DNA of 64,000 bases from positions 1 through 64,000 of the forward strand of contig CAJFVL010000001.1 in assembly GCA_904420465.1 (NCBI GenBank), written 5' to 3'. Every line of letters starts with the position of its first letter. The stretch's first letter is position 1. The DNA is from an uncultured Clostridium sp. (lineage in GTDB: Bacteria; Bacillota; Clostridia; Oscillospirales; Oscillospiraceae). Of this stretch, positions 25,396 through 33,273 are shown in pieces. Below the pieces are notes generated by a model. The model was not told the origin of the DNA and did no database searches. It worked only from the letters and a program-made list of their open reading frames with translations. The position numbers were made by a program, and so were the translations under genes.

Positions 25396-26415
25396 ATGTC
25401 CATTTTAGTCAGCGGCGGCGCCGGTTATATCGGCAGCCACACCTGTGTGGAGCTTATCCATGCGGGCTATGATCTGGTTGTGGCTGATGACCTGGTCAAC
25501 GCCAGCCCCGAGTCTCTGCGCCGGGTGGAACAGATCACCGGCAAACCCGTCCCCTTCGTCCAGACCGAGCTGTGCGACCCCATTCAGGTGGAGGAGCTGT
25601 TTCACCGGTATCCCGACATCCACGCGGTCATTCACCTGGCCGGTCTGAAGGCGGTGGGAGAGAGCGTGTCCAAGCCTCTGGAGTATTACACCAATAACCT
25701 GATGAGCACCCTGGTCCTCCTCAACGTCATGCGGCGCCATGGAGTAAAGCGCCTCGTCTTTTCCTCCTCCGCCACGGTCTACGGCGTCCCCTCCAGCGTC
25801 CCCATCCGGGAGGATGCTCCCACCGGCGGCACCACCAACCCATACGGCACCAGCAAGGTCTTTCTGGAGCGTATTCTCACCGACTGCTGCGCCGCCGACC
25901 CCGCCCTGAACGTGGCCCTGCTGCGCTACTTCAACCCCATCGGCGCCCATGAGTCCGGCCTGATCGGGGAGGACCCCAACGGCATCCCCAACAATCTGGT
26001 GCCCTATATCGCCCAGGTGGCGGTGGGCAAGCTGGAAAAGCTCCACATCTTCGGCGGCGATTACCCCACCAGGGACGGCACCGGCGTGCGGGATTATATC
26101 CATGTGGTGGATCTGGCCCGGGGCCATGTGGCCGCCCTGAAAAAGCTGGAGGAGAACTGCGGCCTGTTTGTGTGCAACCTGGGCACCGGAGTGGGCTGCT
26201 CCGTGCTGGACGTGCTCCACGCCTACGAAAAGGCCTGCGGCAGAACACTGCCCTATGTCATTGATCCCCGCCGCCCCGGCGATGTGGCCGAGTGCTACGG
26301 AGACCCCACAAAGGCCTGGGAGGAGATGGGCTGGAAGGCCCAGTACGGTATTGAAGAGATGTGCGCATCCTCCTGGAAGTGGCAGTCCATGAACCCCAAC
26401 GGCTACCGGAGCTGA
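25396..26415 (+). CDS. galE: UDP-glucose 4-epimerase
   Basis: A 339-residue short-chain dehydrogenase/reductase that interconverts UDP-glucose and UDP-galactose (and often the N-acetyl forms). The NAD-binding GGAGYIGSH motif is at residues 7-15, the catalytic Ser124 lies in SSSATVYG and the YxxxK pair is Tyr150/Lys154 in NPYGTSK. AAAGGAG fixes the ATG at 25396. It is followed at 50 bases by a sugar-nucleotidyltransferase gene, likely in one operon. Confidence 0.95.
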   Translation: MSILVSGGAGYIGSHTCVELIHAGYDLVVADDLVNASPESLRRVEQITGKPVPFVQTELCDPIQVEELFHRYPDIHAVIHLAGLKAVGESVSKPLEYYTNNLMSTLVLLNVMRRHGVKRLVFSSSATVYGVPSSVPIREDAPTGGTTNPYGTSKVFLERILTDCCAADPALNVALLRYFNPIGAHESGLIGEDPNGIPNNLVPYIAQVAVGKLEKLHIFGGDYPTRDGTGVRDYIHVVDLARGHVAALKKLEENCGLFVCNLGTGVGCSVLDVLHAYEKACGRTLPYVIDPRRPGDVAECYGDPTKAWEEMGWKAQYGIEEMCASSWKWQSMNPNGYRS

Positions 26416-26464
26416 CCCGGCGCAAGAAATATGCCCCGCCCTCTGGCGGGAGAAGGAGAACAGC

Positions 26465-27391
26465 ATGAACAAACCAGTCCTTGTGGTCATGGCCGCCGGC
26501 ATGGGCAGCCGCTACGGCGGCCTGAAGCAGGTGGACCCGGTGGGGAACCACGGCCAGCTGATCATTGACTATTCCATCTATGACGCCCGCCGCGCCGGCT
26601 TCGAGACGGTGGTGTTCGTCATCAAGCACGAGATTGAGGACACCTTCAAGGCCGCCATCGGCGACCGACTGTCCAGGGTGATTGACGCAAAGTACGCCTT
26701 TCAGGAGCTGTCCGACCTGCCGGAGGGCTATGCGGTTCCGGAGGGCCGGGTCAAGCCCTGGGGCACCGCCCACGCTATCCTGGCCGCCCGCCGGGTGGTG
26801 GACGGCCCCTTCGCCGTGGTCAACGCCGACGACTGCTACGGCCCCGAGGGTTTTCGGGAGATCTACCGGTATCTGGAGTCCCACCCCGACCGCCCCGGCT
26901 GCTATGAGTACGCCATGGTGGGCTACCAGCTGGGCAACACCGTCACCGAGCACGGCCATGTGGCCCGGGGCATCTGCCAGGAGAACCGGGAGGGCTACCT
27001 TTTCCGGGTCACTGAGCACACTCACATCGAGAAGGATGGAGCGGATGCCCGCTTCACCGAGGACGGCGGGGCCACCTGGACCCACCTGCCCGGTTCCACC
27101 ATTGTGTCCATGAACCTGTGGGGCTTCACTCGCAGCTTCCTGGACGAGGTCCAGGCCCGCTTCCCCGCCTTTTTGGACCGGGCGTTGGCACAGGACCCAC
27201 TGAAGGCAGAGTACTACCTTCCCGGGGTGGTCACCCAGCTTCTGGAGGAGGGCAGGGCCCGTGTCAAGGTGCTGCGCAGCTCTGACAAGTGGTACGGCGT
27301 GACCTACAAGGAGGACAAGCCCCAGGTGGTCCGGGCCATCGCGGAAAAGACTGCCGCCGGGCTCTACCCCGACCGGCTGTGGCCAGTCTGA
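26465..27391 (+). CDS. Sugar-1-phosphate nucleotidyltransferase-like protein
   Basis: A 308-residue protein with an NTP-transferase Rossmann fold: MAAGMGSRYGGLKQ at residues 9-22 is the nucleotide-binding loop, and VVNADDCYG near 119 carries the metal-binding Asp. The pattern EYAMVGYQLGNT and GSTIVSMNLWGF also fits this family. It would make an NDP-sugar from a sugar-1-phosphate, plausibly galactose- or hexosamine-1-phosphate given the adjacent galE; the base and sugar are not known. Confidence 0.82.
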   Translation: MNKPVLVVMAAGMGSRYGGLKQVDPVGNHGQLIIDYSIYDARRAGFETVVFVIKHEIEDTFKAAIGDRLSRVIDAKYAFQELSDLPEGYAVPEGRVKPWGTAHAILAARRVVDGPFAVVNADDCYGPEGFREIYRYLESHPDRPGCYEYAMVGYQLGNTVTEHGHVARGICQENREGYLFRVTEHTHIEKDGADARFTEDGGATWTHLPGSTIVSMNLWGFTRSFLDEVQARFPAFLDRALAQDPLKAEYYLPGVVTQLLEEGRARVKVLRSSDKWYGVTYKEDKPQVVRAIAEKTAAGLYPDRLWPV

Positions 27392-27408
27392 GGCCGCTCT
27401 CCACATTT

Positions 27409-27473
27409 TCTCTCAAATACAAATCACCTGGCCTGTTTATCTGAAACAGGCCAGGTGATTTGTATTTGAGAGA
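27409..27473. terminator. Exceptionally long perfect hairpin between convergent genes
   Basis: A perfect 30-bp inverted repeat (27409-27438 and 27444-27473) with a 5-base loop. The upper 14 bp are GC-rich (CACCTGGCC core), while the lower part is A/T-rich, which gives each strand a stem with a U-rich 3' side. It lies between the convergent nucleotidyltransferase and CitMHS genes, so it most likely works as a bidirectional terminator. Confidence 0.75.
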
Positions 27474-27514
27474 TAGGATAGATCCAACTCGTCTGTTCAG
27501 GGTCTCTCCCGACT

Positions 27515-28837
27515 TTACAGCGGGAACATACCAGTGGCCACAGCACCGATACAGAATGCCACAAACATACCCAGACCCCAGCGAATCACAATCTTTTGTA
27601 CACTGATCATGTCCTGGCCGGTGAGGTTAAGCGCTACATAGAAGGAGCCCACCAGCGGACTGCACATGTGAATGGCTTGCCCCATGATAGAAGCAATGGC
27701 AATATTCACACTGCTGAACCCGTACGCATATCCGGCTTCCGCCAAAATTGGCAATACACCGTAGTAGAAGGAGTCCACCGACAAGAACCAGTCGCCGGGC
27801 AACGAGATAAGGGCCAACAGTGCAGGGAAGTGGTTACCCAAAGCCTGAGGGATTAGTTCAGACAAGTGGTGGGCTATGGCGTCAGAAATTCCAGTGCCGC
27901 TCATGATACCTACCAGCACTGCGGCAGCGGCCATCATAGCTAAGGTAGTGACGTATTCATAGCCTTTGGTCTTGACTAGTTTCATCTGCAGAGCGGAGTC
28001 ACTCCAATTAACCACCAGGGCAACACCGCAGCCAATGGCAAAGGTGACATTGGCGCTGAGCAGACCGCTGACCAGCAGTACCATCAGAACCAGGGTGAGG
28101 ATCAGGTTGAAGGCCCACAGCTTGGGGCGGCGCTGAGACAGCTCCTCCTCGCTGAGTTGACGGCGAAACTCGTAGCTGCCTTGGCTTTGAGAGACATCTA
28201 CGACACCCAGGCGCTTGCGCTCCCGCAACCCAAAGTAGGCACTGATTAACAGCACGTAGACTGCACCACAAATCATACTGGGCAGCAGAGAGCGGAACAT
28301 CACGTCTGAGGTCAGGCCGGTGGTGACCATTGCCCGGACAGTGGGGCCGCCCCAAGGCATCATGTCCATAATGGAGGCCGATAGGATCATGAGGCAGCAC
28401 AGATACAGCTTGTTGATCTTCAGCAGATCATAGATGGGGACCAGAGCTGTGGCACAGATGATATAGGTGGTGCTTCCATCCCCATCCAGAGCCACCAGCA
28501 TGGCCATAATTGCCGTGCCCACCAAAACCCGAAGCGGGTCACCATGGACCACCTTGACCACCTTATCTACGATAGGGTCAAACAGTCCAGCAGCAAACAT
28601 GAGTCCGAAATATGTAATTGCAAACAGCACTGTAGTAAAGGTTCCTACAATATTCGCGATGCCGTCTCCAATATAACCTCCCAGCGCAAAGGGGCTCTCT
28701 CCATTGTGAATACAGGCGATGATTCCGAACACCAGAGGGATGAGGATCAGTGCAGAAAATGCGCTCATTTTCTTTGTGATGATCGTAATCATGAGGACAA
28801 GGATCATCAGATAGCCTATCAAAGCCAAAGCTGACAT
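27515..28837 (-). CDS. CitMHS-family citrate/divalent-metal:proton symporter
   Basis: A 440-residue membrane protein with about 12 helices. GDGSTTYIICATALVPIYDLLKIN, MMPWGGPTVRA and GQAIHMCSPLVGSFYVAL are characteristic of CitM-type transporters, which import citrate or related tricarboxylates in complex with Mg2+ or Ca2+. GAGGAGG 7 bases upstream supports the ATG at 28837 over an upstream GTG. Codons are visibly richer in A/T than in the flanking regions. It is the last gene of a three-gene unit with an RraA-like aldolase and a beta-propeller protein. Confidence 0.9.
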   Translation of the reverse strand: MSALALIGYLMILVLMITIITKKMSAFSALILIPLVFGIIACIHNGESPFALGGYIGDGIANIVGTFTTVLFAITYFGLMFAAGLFDPIVDKVVKVVHGDPLRVLVGTAIMAMLVALDGDGSTTYIICATALVPIYDLLKINKLYLCCLMILSASIMDMMPWGGPTVRAMVTTGLTSDVMFRSLLPSMICGAVYVLLISAYFGLRERKRLGVVDVSQSQGSYEFRRQLSEEELSQRRPKLWAFNLILTLVLMVLLVSGLLSANVTFAIGCGVALVVNWSDSALQMKLVKTKGYEYVTTLAMMAAAAVLVGIMSGTGISDAIAHHLSELIPQALGNHFPALLALISLPGDWFLSVDSFYYGVLPILAEAGYAYGFSSVNIAIASIMGQAIHMCSPLVGSFYVALNLTGQDMISVQKIVIRWGLGMFVAFCIGAVATGMFPL

Positions 28838-28888
28838 ACAGGCCCTCCTCACTTATATTTATTTATTTCTGTTACACGATGGGCAACC

Positions 28889-29593
28889 TTAGTCGCCGAA
28901 CACATCATCGATAATCTCCACGCCTTTTTTCTCCAATGTTTCTACGACCCACTGTCTTTTTGTGTTTCCGGCCCGGGCAGCTTCTACTTTTCCGGCATCT
29001 GCTGCCGCAAAGGGAATGGCGGCCTCCAAGATCTTGGACGCGTCCTCCCGCGGGATGATAATCACTCCGTCAGAGTCGCCTAGCACGATATCCCCAGCTC
29101 TCACCGCAATGTTGCCTACTGAGATGGGGACATTGATCTCGCCAGGTCCTTCTTTATACGGACCACCTGGAGTTGAGCCGGTGGCATAAAGGAACATGTG
29201 CTCCATCTGAGACAGTTCGTCCACATCACGGATAGGGCCGTCAAGTACGATGCCTCGAATTTTTCTGGTCCGCTCTGCATAAAGAGCCATAATAAGTCCC
29301 ATCAAGGATTGTGAGCGGTCTCCCTCATTGGATACGATGACTACATCATTCTCCCCAGCCAGGTCTAAGGCTCGGTGAAGTAGCAAATTATCTCCTGGGC
29401 GGGCTTTTACTGTAAGGGCAGCGCCCACCATAACGGAATCTTTCGGGCGGTTAATCAAATGGATCTCGCTGCTCAAGGCGCAGGAACGCCCCATTGTGTC
29501 TGCCACATTGGCCGCCGGCAATTTTCGAAACTGTTCCATCACCTCTGGATCAGGAAGCTTCCTCTGCAGGAAAATGCGGTTACCTACACTCAT
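28889..29593 (-). CDS. RraA-like protein, probable oxo-acid aldolase/decarboxylase
   Basis: A 234-residue RraA-family protein. ANVADTMGR near residue 29, a DGPIRDVDEL segment (the conserved Arg-Asp pair that binds substrate and metal) and DIVLGDSDGVIIIP near 175 are family landmarks. Characterised enzymes of this fold are HMG/CHA aldolases or oxaloacetate decarboxylases; others (RraA proper) inhibit RNase E. Beside a citrate-type transporter an aldolase or decarboxylase role is more likely. AAAGGAG lies 7 bases before the ATG. Confidence 0.85.
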   Translation of the reverse strand: MSVGNRIFLQRKLPDPEVMEQFRKLPAANVADTMGRSCALSSEIHLINRPKDSVMVGAALTVKARPGDNLLLHRALDLAGENDVVIVSNEGDRSQSLMGLIMALYAERTRKIRGIVLDGPIRDVDELSQMEHMFLYATGSTPGGPYKEGPGEINVPISVGNIAVRAGDIVLGDSDGVIIIPREDASKILEAAIPFAAADAGKVEAARAGNTKRQWVVETLEKKGVEIIDDVFGD

Positions 29594-29626
29594 AGCAATA
29601 CTCCTTTCTAACTGGAGCGGCCGGGG

Positions 29627-30643
29627 CTATTCCCGAACCAGCTTAATCAAATTATTTTGATTTGGACTCCATTTGTTTGTGGACAGATACAAATTGCCCT
29701 GACTGTCTCCCGTGATGCCATGGATCCGGAAAAACTGACCTGCACCTGCCGTTTGTCCAACCATTTCCAGGCTCTCCAGATCAATCAGCGTAATTCCGCC
29801 ATCCAGTTCCCCCACATATAGATAGTCGCTGTCAGCCCAAATCCCACCTGCTCTGGACATTCCGCCCTGAGTAACGGCCATCAGCTCCCCAGCTCGGGTG
29901 AACATCTGGACCCGGCAGTTTTCTCGGTCCGCTACCCATACCCGCTCAAAGCGGTCGATCAGCACTGCGTGGACGATGCGGAAGGAGCCTGCCCCCTCCC
30001 CCGGGCTCCCCCAGGAATCCAGATAATTGCCCTGGGCATCAAACCGGTGGACTGCACAATTCCCGTATCCGTCCGCAGCATAGTACATTCCGTCTCCCGC
30101 CATAATCATGCTGCAGGGACGGCAAAACGGAGTCCCCCGCTTCTGGATGCTGTCCAGGCGCGCCATCGCCTTAGGATCATTGCACCAAGGATGCTGGCTG
30201 GGGTGCTTCCCCTCTTTTTCCATAATGGTATAGTAATCAAACTGATATCCACTGTCGCCCGGGACCCCCATTGTCCCAAATGTGCGTATCAGTTCTCCCT
30301 GAGGGGTGACCTCTCGGATAATATGGGCGCTTTTGTCCGCATCTGCCACTAAAAGCGTTCCTTTTGGGGTATATACCACGCTGTGGGCCTTCACAAAAAG
30401 CCCCTGTCCAATGCTCTTGATCCACCGTCCCTCCTGATCCAGTACGATGACCGGGGCTTCGCTGCGATCCGTTGCCGCATAAAGCAGCCCATCCGCGCCC
30501 CAGCAACTGTTCATGACATGCACACCCTCTAGCTCAGTTGGCCATTTTGCCCAATCTTGACATACACGGAATGTAAACGGCCCCAAGGAAAATGGATCTG
30601 TCAGCGTCTGCACACGAGACCCCAAACAGAATATCTCCTTCAT
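29627..30643 (-). CDS. NHL-type beta-propeller protein
   Basis: A 338-residue protein with repeated propeller blades (for example GTLLVADADKSAHIIREV, MYYAADGYGNCAVHRFD, RVWVADRENCRVQMF, NLYLSTNKW). No signal peptide is visible. NHL/SMP-30-like propellers include lactonases and amidating lyases; a lactonase in an organic-acid pathway is possible, but no catalytic residues could be assigned. AAAGGAG 8 bases upstream supports the ATG at 30643. It is the first gene of the minus-strand unit divergent from the LysR gene. Confidence 0.75.
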   Translation of the reverse strand: MKEIFCLGSRVQTLTDPFSLGPFTFRVCQDWAKWPTELEGVHVMNSCWGADGLLYAATDRSEAPVIVLDQEGRWIKSIGQGLFVKAHSVVYTPKGTLLVADADKSAHIIREVTPQGELIRTFGTMGVPGDSGYQFDYYTIMEKEGKHPSQHPWCNDPKAMARLDSIQKRGTPFCRPCSMIMAGDGMYYAADGYGNCAVHRFDAQGNYLDSWGSPGEGAGSFRIVHAVLIDRFERVWVADRENCRVQMFTRAGELMAVTQGGMSRAGGIWADSDYLYVGELDGGITLIDLESLEMVGQTAGAGQFFRIHGITGDSQGNLYLSTNKWSPNQNNLIKLVRE

Positions 30644-30823
30644 CTCGGTTGCTCCTTTCTTGTCAGACAGCACACTTCTTCCTGGCCAGGAATTGTTTTC
30701 ACTGCTACCTCACACAAACCATGCGTCATTTTATTCAATTTTTCCCGTCTGACGATGTAATTTTATAATAAAATAAATAAAAAATAAATCACGACATTTA
30801 TTCATAAAACCAAAAGATTTTTC

Positions 30824-30852
30824 TTGTCCTTTTCACTTCCCTCCTGTATAAT
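30824..30852 (+). promoter_or_regulatory. Promoter of the LysR-family regulator
   Basis: TTGTCC (30824-30829), 17 bases, TATAAT (30847-30852), in a strongly AT-rich divergent gap (30730-30860), which is also the expected place for LysR binding sites. Confidence 0.65.
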
Positions 30853-30876
30853 GAACATCAAGGAAGGGATACAGCG

Positions 30877-31827
30877 ATGAACTTCACCAACCTACACTAC
30901 TTTGTCACCGTAGCGGAAGAGTTGAATATCTCCAGAGCCGCACAAAAATTGTTCACCTCACCTCAAGCACTCAGTGAACAAATCCGCCGCATGGAAAGCA
31001 TCTATGATATCAAATTTTTTCAGCGAACGCCCAGATTGCAGCTCACTTACGCAGGTGAGCGATTTCTTCGCTTTGCCCGCCATGTACTGGAACAGGAAAA
31101 AGAGCTTGCAATCGAGTTGGATGAAATCAGCTCCCATAAGCGCGGGAAACTATCCGTCGGCTTTACTGTATTTCTTCAGCGCGCCATCGTCCCTAATCTC
31201 CTTCCCCGCTTTCACCGAGAGAACCCTTATGTAGAGCTGGATATCCAGACGGGCCAGTCCAAGCCTTTAGTCCACAAGCTTCTAGAAGGGCATTTGGATC
31301 TATCAATATGCAATTTCAGCGGGGACCTGCCACCCGGCATTAAAGTGGATCAGACCTTTCACAACCGTTTCTGCATTGCCATTCCAAAATGTTTTCTGCT
31401 CAAACGTGGCATGCCCACTGACGCAGAAAGGCTGACACATGCTGATTTGTACACTCTGCTTCAGGAGGAGCCCCTGCTGACCAACATCTCCGGCACACAG
31501 AGCCGGCACTTGACCGACCTTTACTTGGACAGTCTTGGCCTCAGCGCCGCCCCTCTGATTCAGCTCAATGAGATGAACAGCCTGCTCCATCTCTGTGCCG
31601 AGGGGATGGGTATTACCTTTACATTTGAGGTAACAGGGACGATCTCCCTTGCCGTGAAAGACTTGCAGTCACAGGTGGTGCTGGTCCCGCTGCGAGATTA
31701 CGATGACCGCAGTAAGGTATATGTGCTTCATAACGCAGACCGTTACCTAACTTGGACGGCCAGGAGATTTTTGGATCTGCTGTCCACATGTGACTTGAGC
31801 CTCTCCCCTGTTTCACCGTCAACATAA
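30877..31827 (+). CDS. LysR-family transcriptional regulator
   Basis: A 316-residue LysR-type regulator: the N-terminal winged helix (NLHYFVTVAEELNISRAAQKLFTSPQALSEQIRRME) is followed by a periplasmic-binding-like effector domain (KLSVGFTVFLQRAIVPNLLPRF onward). It is divergent from the CitMHS/RraA/propeller unit and so probably activates it in response to the transported acid. Its codon use is A/T-rich compared with most of the window. Confidence 0.92.
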   Translation: MNFTNLHYFVTVAEELNISRAAQKLFTSPQALSEQIRRMESIYDIKFFQRTPRLQLTYAGERFLRFARHVLEQEKELAIELDEISSHKRGKLSVGFTVFLQRAIVPNLLPRFHRENPYVELDIQTGQSKPLVHKLLEGHLDLSICNFSGDLPPGIKVDQTFHNRFCIAIPKCFLLKRGMPTDAERLTHADLYTLLQEEPLLTNISGTQSRHLTDLYLDSLGLSAAPLIQLNEMNSLLHLCAEGMGITFTFEVTGTISLAVKDLQSQVVLVPLRDYDDRSKVYVLHNADRYLTWTARRFLDLLSTCDLSLSPVSPST

Positions 31828-31850
31828 AAACGTCATATATAAACAAAAAT

Positions 31851-31886
31851 CACCTGCAGAGTACCCTCACTCTGCAGGTGGCTTTA
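31851..31886. terminator. Terminator after the LysR gene
   Basis: CACCTGCAGAGT (31851-31862) and ACTCTGCAGGTG (31869-31880), a 12-bp stem between convergent genes, flanked by A-rich and T-rich stretches. Confidence 0.75.
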
Positions 31887-31903
31887 TAATTGAAATTGTC
31901 TCT

Positions 31904-32344
31904 TCACCGCTCCTGGAAGGCGAAGCACCGCTGGCCGAAGTAATTGAGGCAGGTGAACAGCCCGTTGCCGCAGATCAGGGTGATCTGTCCCTGCCACCGG
32001 ACCAGCCACTCCCAGCCCAGCCTGGGGATGGCCCACTGGGCCAGGGGCTGGGCCGCCCCATAAGCCAGCAGGTAGCACACCGCAATGTTCAGGGCGAACC
32101 GGGCGGCGTCCCGGCCCACGTTTCCCTTGCTGTGAAAGCTGTACTTCCGGTTGAAGTAGAAGCTGGAGACGCTGGCAATGACAAAGGCCAGGGCGCTGGA
32201 GGCCCAGTAGCCCAGCCCGGCCCAGGAGTACAGCGACAGCTGGATGGCCAGGCTGAGCACCGTGTTGCCCAGTCCGATAAGGAGGAACCACCGCAGGCTG
32301 GGCTCCAGCAGCAGCCGCCCCAGCTTTTGAAACAGGCCGCTCAC
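31904..32344 (-). CDS. GtrA-family membrane protein
   Basis: A 146-residue, four-helix protein (RWFLLIGLGNTVLSLAIQLSLY, then FVIASVSSFYFNRKYSF and a closing CLNYFGQRCFAF), typical of GtrA/DPMS-like proteins proposed to move polyprenyl-linked sugars across the membrane. The start is a GTG overlapping the TGA of the glycosyltransferase (GTGA), with GGAGG inside that gene; a more distal in-frame ATG would add non-homologous residues. It acts with the GT2 enzyme. Confidence 0.87.
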   Translation of the reverse strand: MSGLFQKLGRLLLEPSLRWFLLIGLGNTVLSLAIQLSLYSWAGLGYWASSALAFVIASVSSFYFNRKYSFHSKGNVGRDAARFALNIAVCYLLAYGAAQPLAQWAIPRLGWEWLVRWQGQITLICGNGLFTCLNYFGQRCFAFQER

Positions 32345-33273
32345 TCCCTGTCCTCCAGCGTCCGGAACAGGTTGAGCCACAGTTCAAAGTTCTGCCGCTC
32401 CTTCTTGATGACCGTGTCCAGAATCAGCCCGCAGCAGAAGGTGAGCAGCCCGCCCACCGCCAGAAAGCCGGCCACAATCAGGGTGGGGAAGCGCTCCACC
32501 AGTCCGGTGTCCAGATACTCAAAGAATACCGGGACAAACAGCACGGCGGCGGCCACAATCAGCACCAGGGACACCACGCTGAAAAAGGCCATGGGCTTGT
32601 AGTCCTTGACCAGCCGGAAAATGGTCACCAGCACCCGGGCCCCGTCAGAGTAGGTGTTCAGCTTGGACTGGCTGCCCGCCGGCCGGTCCCGGTAGTCCAC
32701 CGGCACGTTGACCAGCCGCAGGTTCTTGTCCAGGGCGTGAATGGACATCTCGGTCTCAATCTCAAAGCCCTTGGACAGCACGGGGAAGCTCTTGACAAAC
32801 AGGCGGCTGAAGGCCCGGTAGCCTGTCATGATATCCACGATGTTCCCCCGGAAAAACCGGTTGACCAGTCCCCGTACCAGCACGTTGCCCGCGTTGTGGA
32901 AGGGCCGCTTGTTCTGGGTGAAGTAGGTGGAGGACAGCCGGTCCCCCACCACCATGTCCGCCCCCTCCAGCAGCACCGCGTCGGCCATCTCCCGGGCGCT
33001 CCCGGCGGGGTAGGTGTCATCCCCGTCCACGATAACATAGCACTGTGCCTCAATGTCCCGGAACATGGTGCGGATGACGTTCCCCTTCCCCTGCCGCCGC
33101 TCCCGGCGGACCACCGCCCCCGCGGCCCGGGCGATGTCCCCGGTGCCGTCGGTGGAGTTGTTGTCGTAGACATACACCACTGCCTCGGGCAGGGCGGCGC
33201 GGAAATCCCGCACCACCTTCTCGATGGTGGCCGCCTCGTTGTAGCAGGGGATCAGCACGGCGATCTTATCCAT
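32341..33273 (-). CDS. Polyprenyl-phosphate glycosyltransferase, GT2 family (GtrB/DPMS-like)
   Basis: A 310-residue enzyme. The GT2 domain has IPCYNEAATIEKVV, VYDNNSTDGT and the metal-binding VDGDDTYP, with GNIVDIMTGYRAF further on; two C-terminal helices (about 230-290) anchor it. It would load a sugar onto undecaprenyl phosphate. It overlaps the membrane-protein gene upstream by 8 bases and GtrA downstream by 4, a tightly coupled surface-glycan cluster. Confidence 0.92.
   Translation of the reverse strand: MDKIAVLIPCYNEAATIEKVVRDFRAALPEAVVYVYDNNSTDGTGDIARAAGAVVRRERRQGKGNVIRTMFRDIEAQCYVIVDGDDTYPAGSAREMADAVLLEGADMVVGDRLSSTYFTQNKRPFHNAGNVLVRGLVNRFFRGNIVDIMTGYRAFSRLFVKSFPVLSKGFEIETEMSIHALDKNLRLVNVPVDYRDRPAGSQSKLNTYSDGARVLVTIFRLVKDYKPMAFFSVVSLVLIVAAAVLFVPVFFEYLDTGLVERFPTLIVAGFLAVGGLLTFCCGLILDTVIKKERQNFELWLNLFRTLEDRE

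Noticed and set aside
27409-27473. 30-bp inverted repeat as a miniature transposable element
   Set aside because: No target-site duplication and no other copy in the window; its place between convergent genes fits a terminator.
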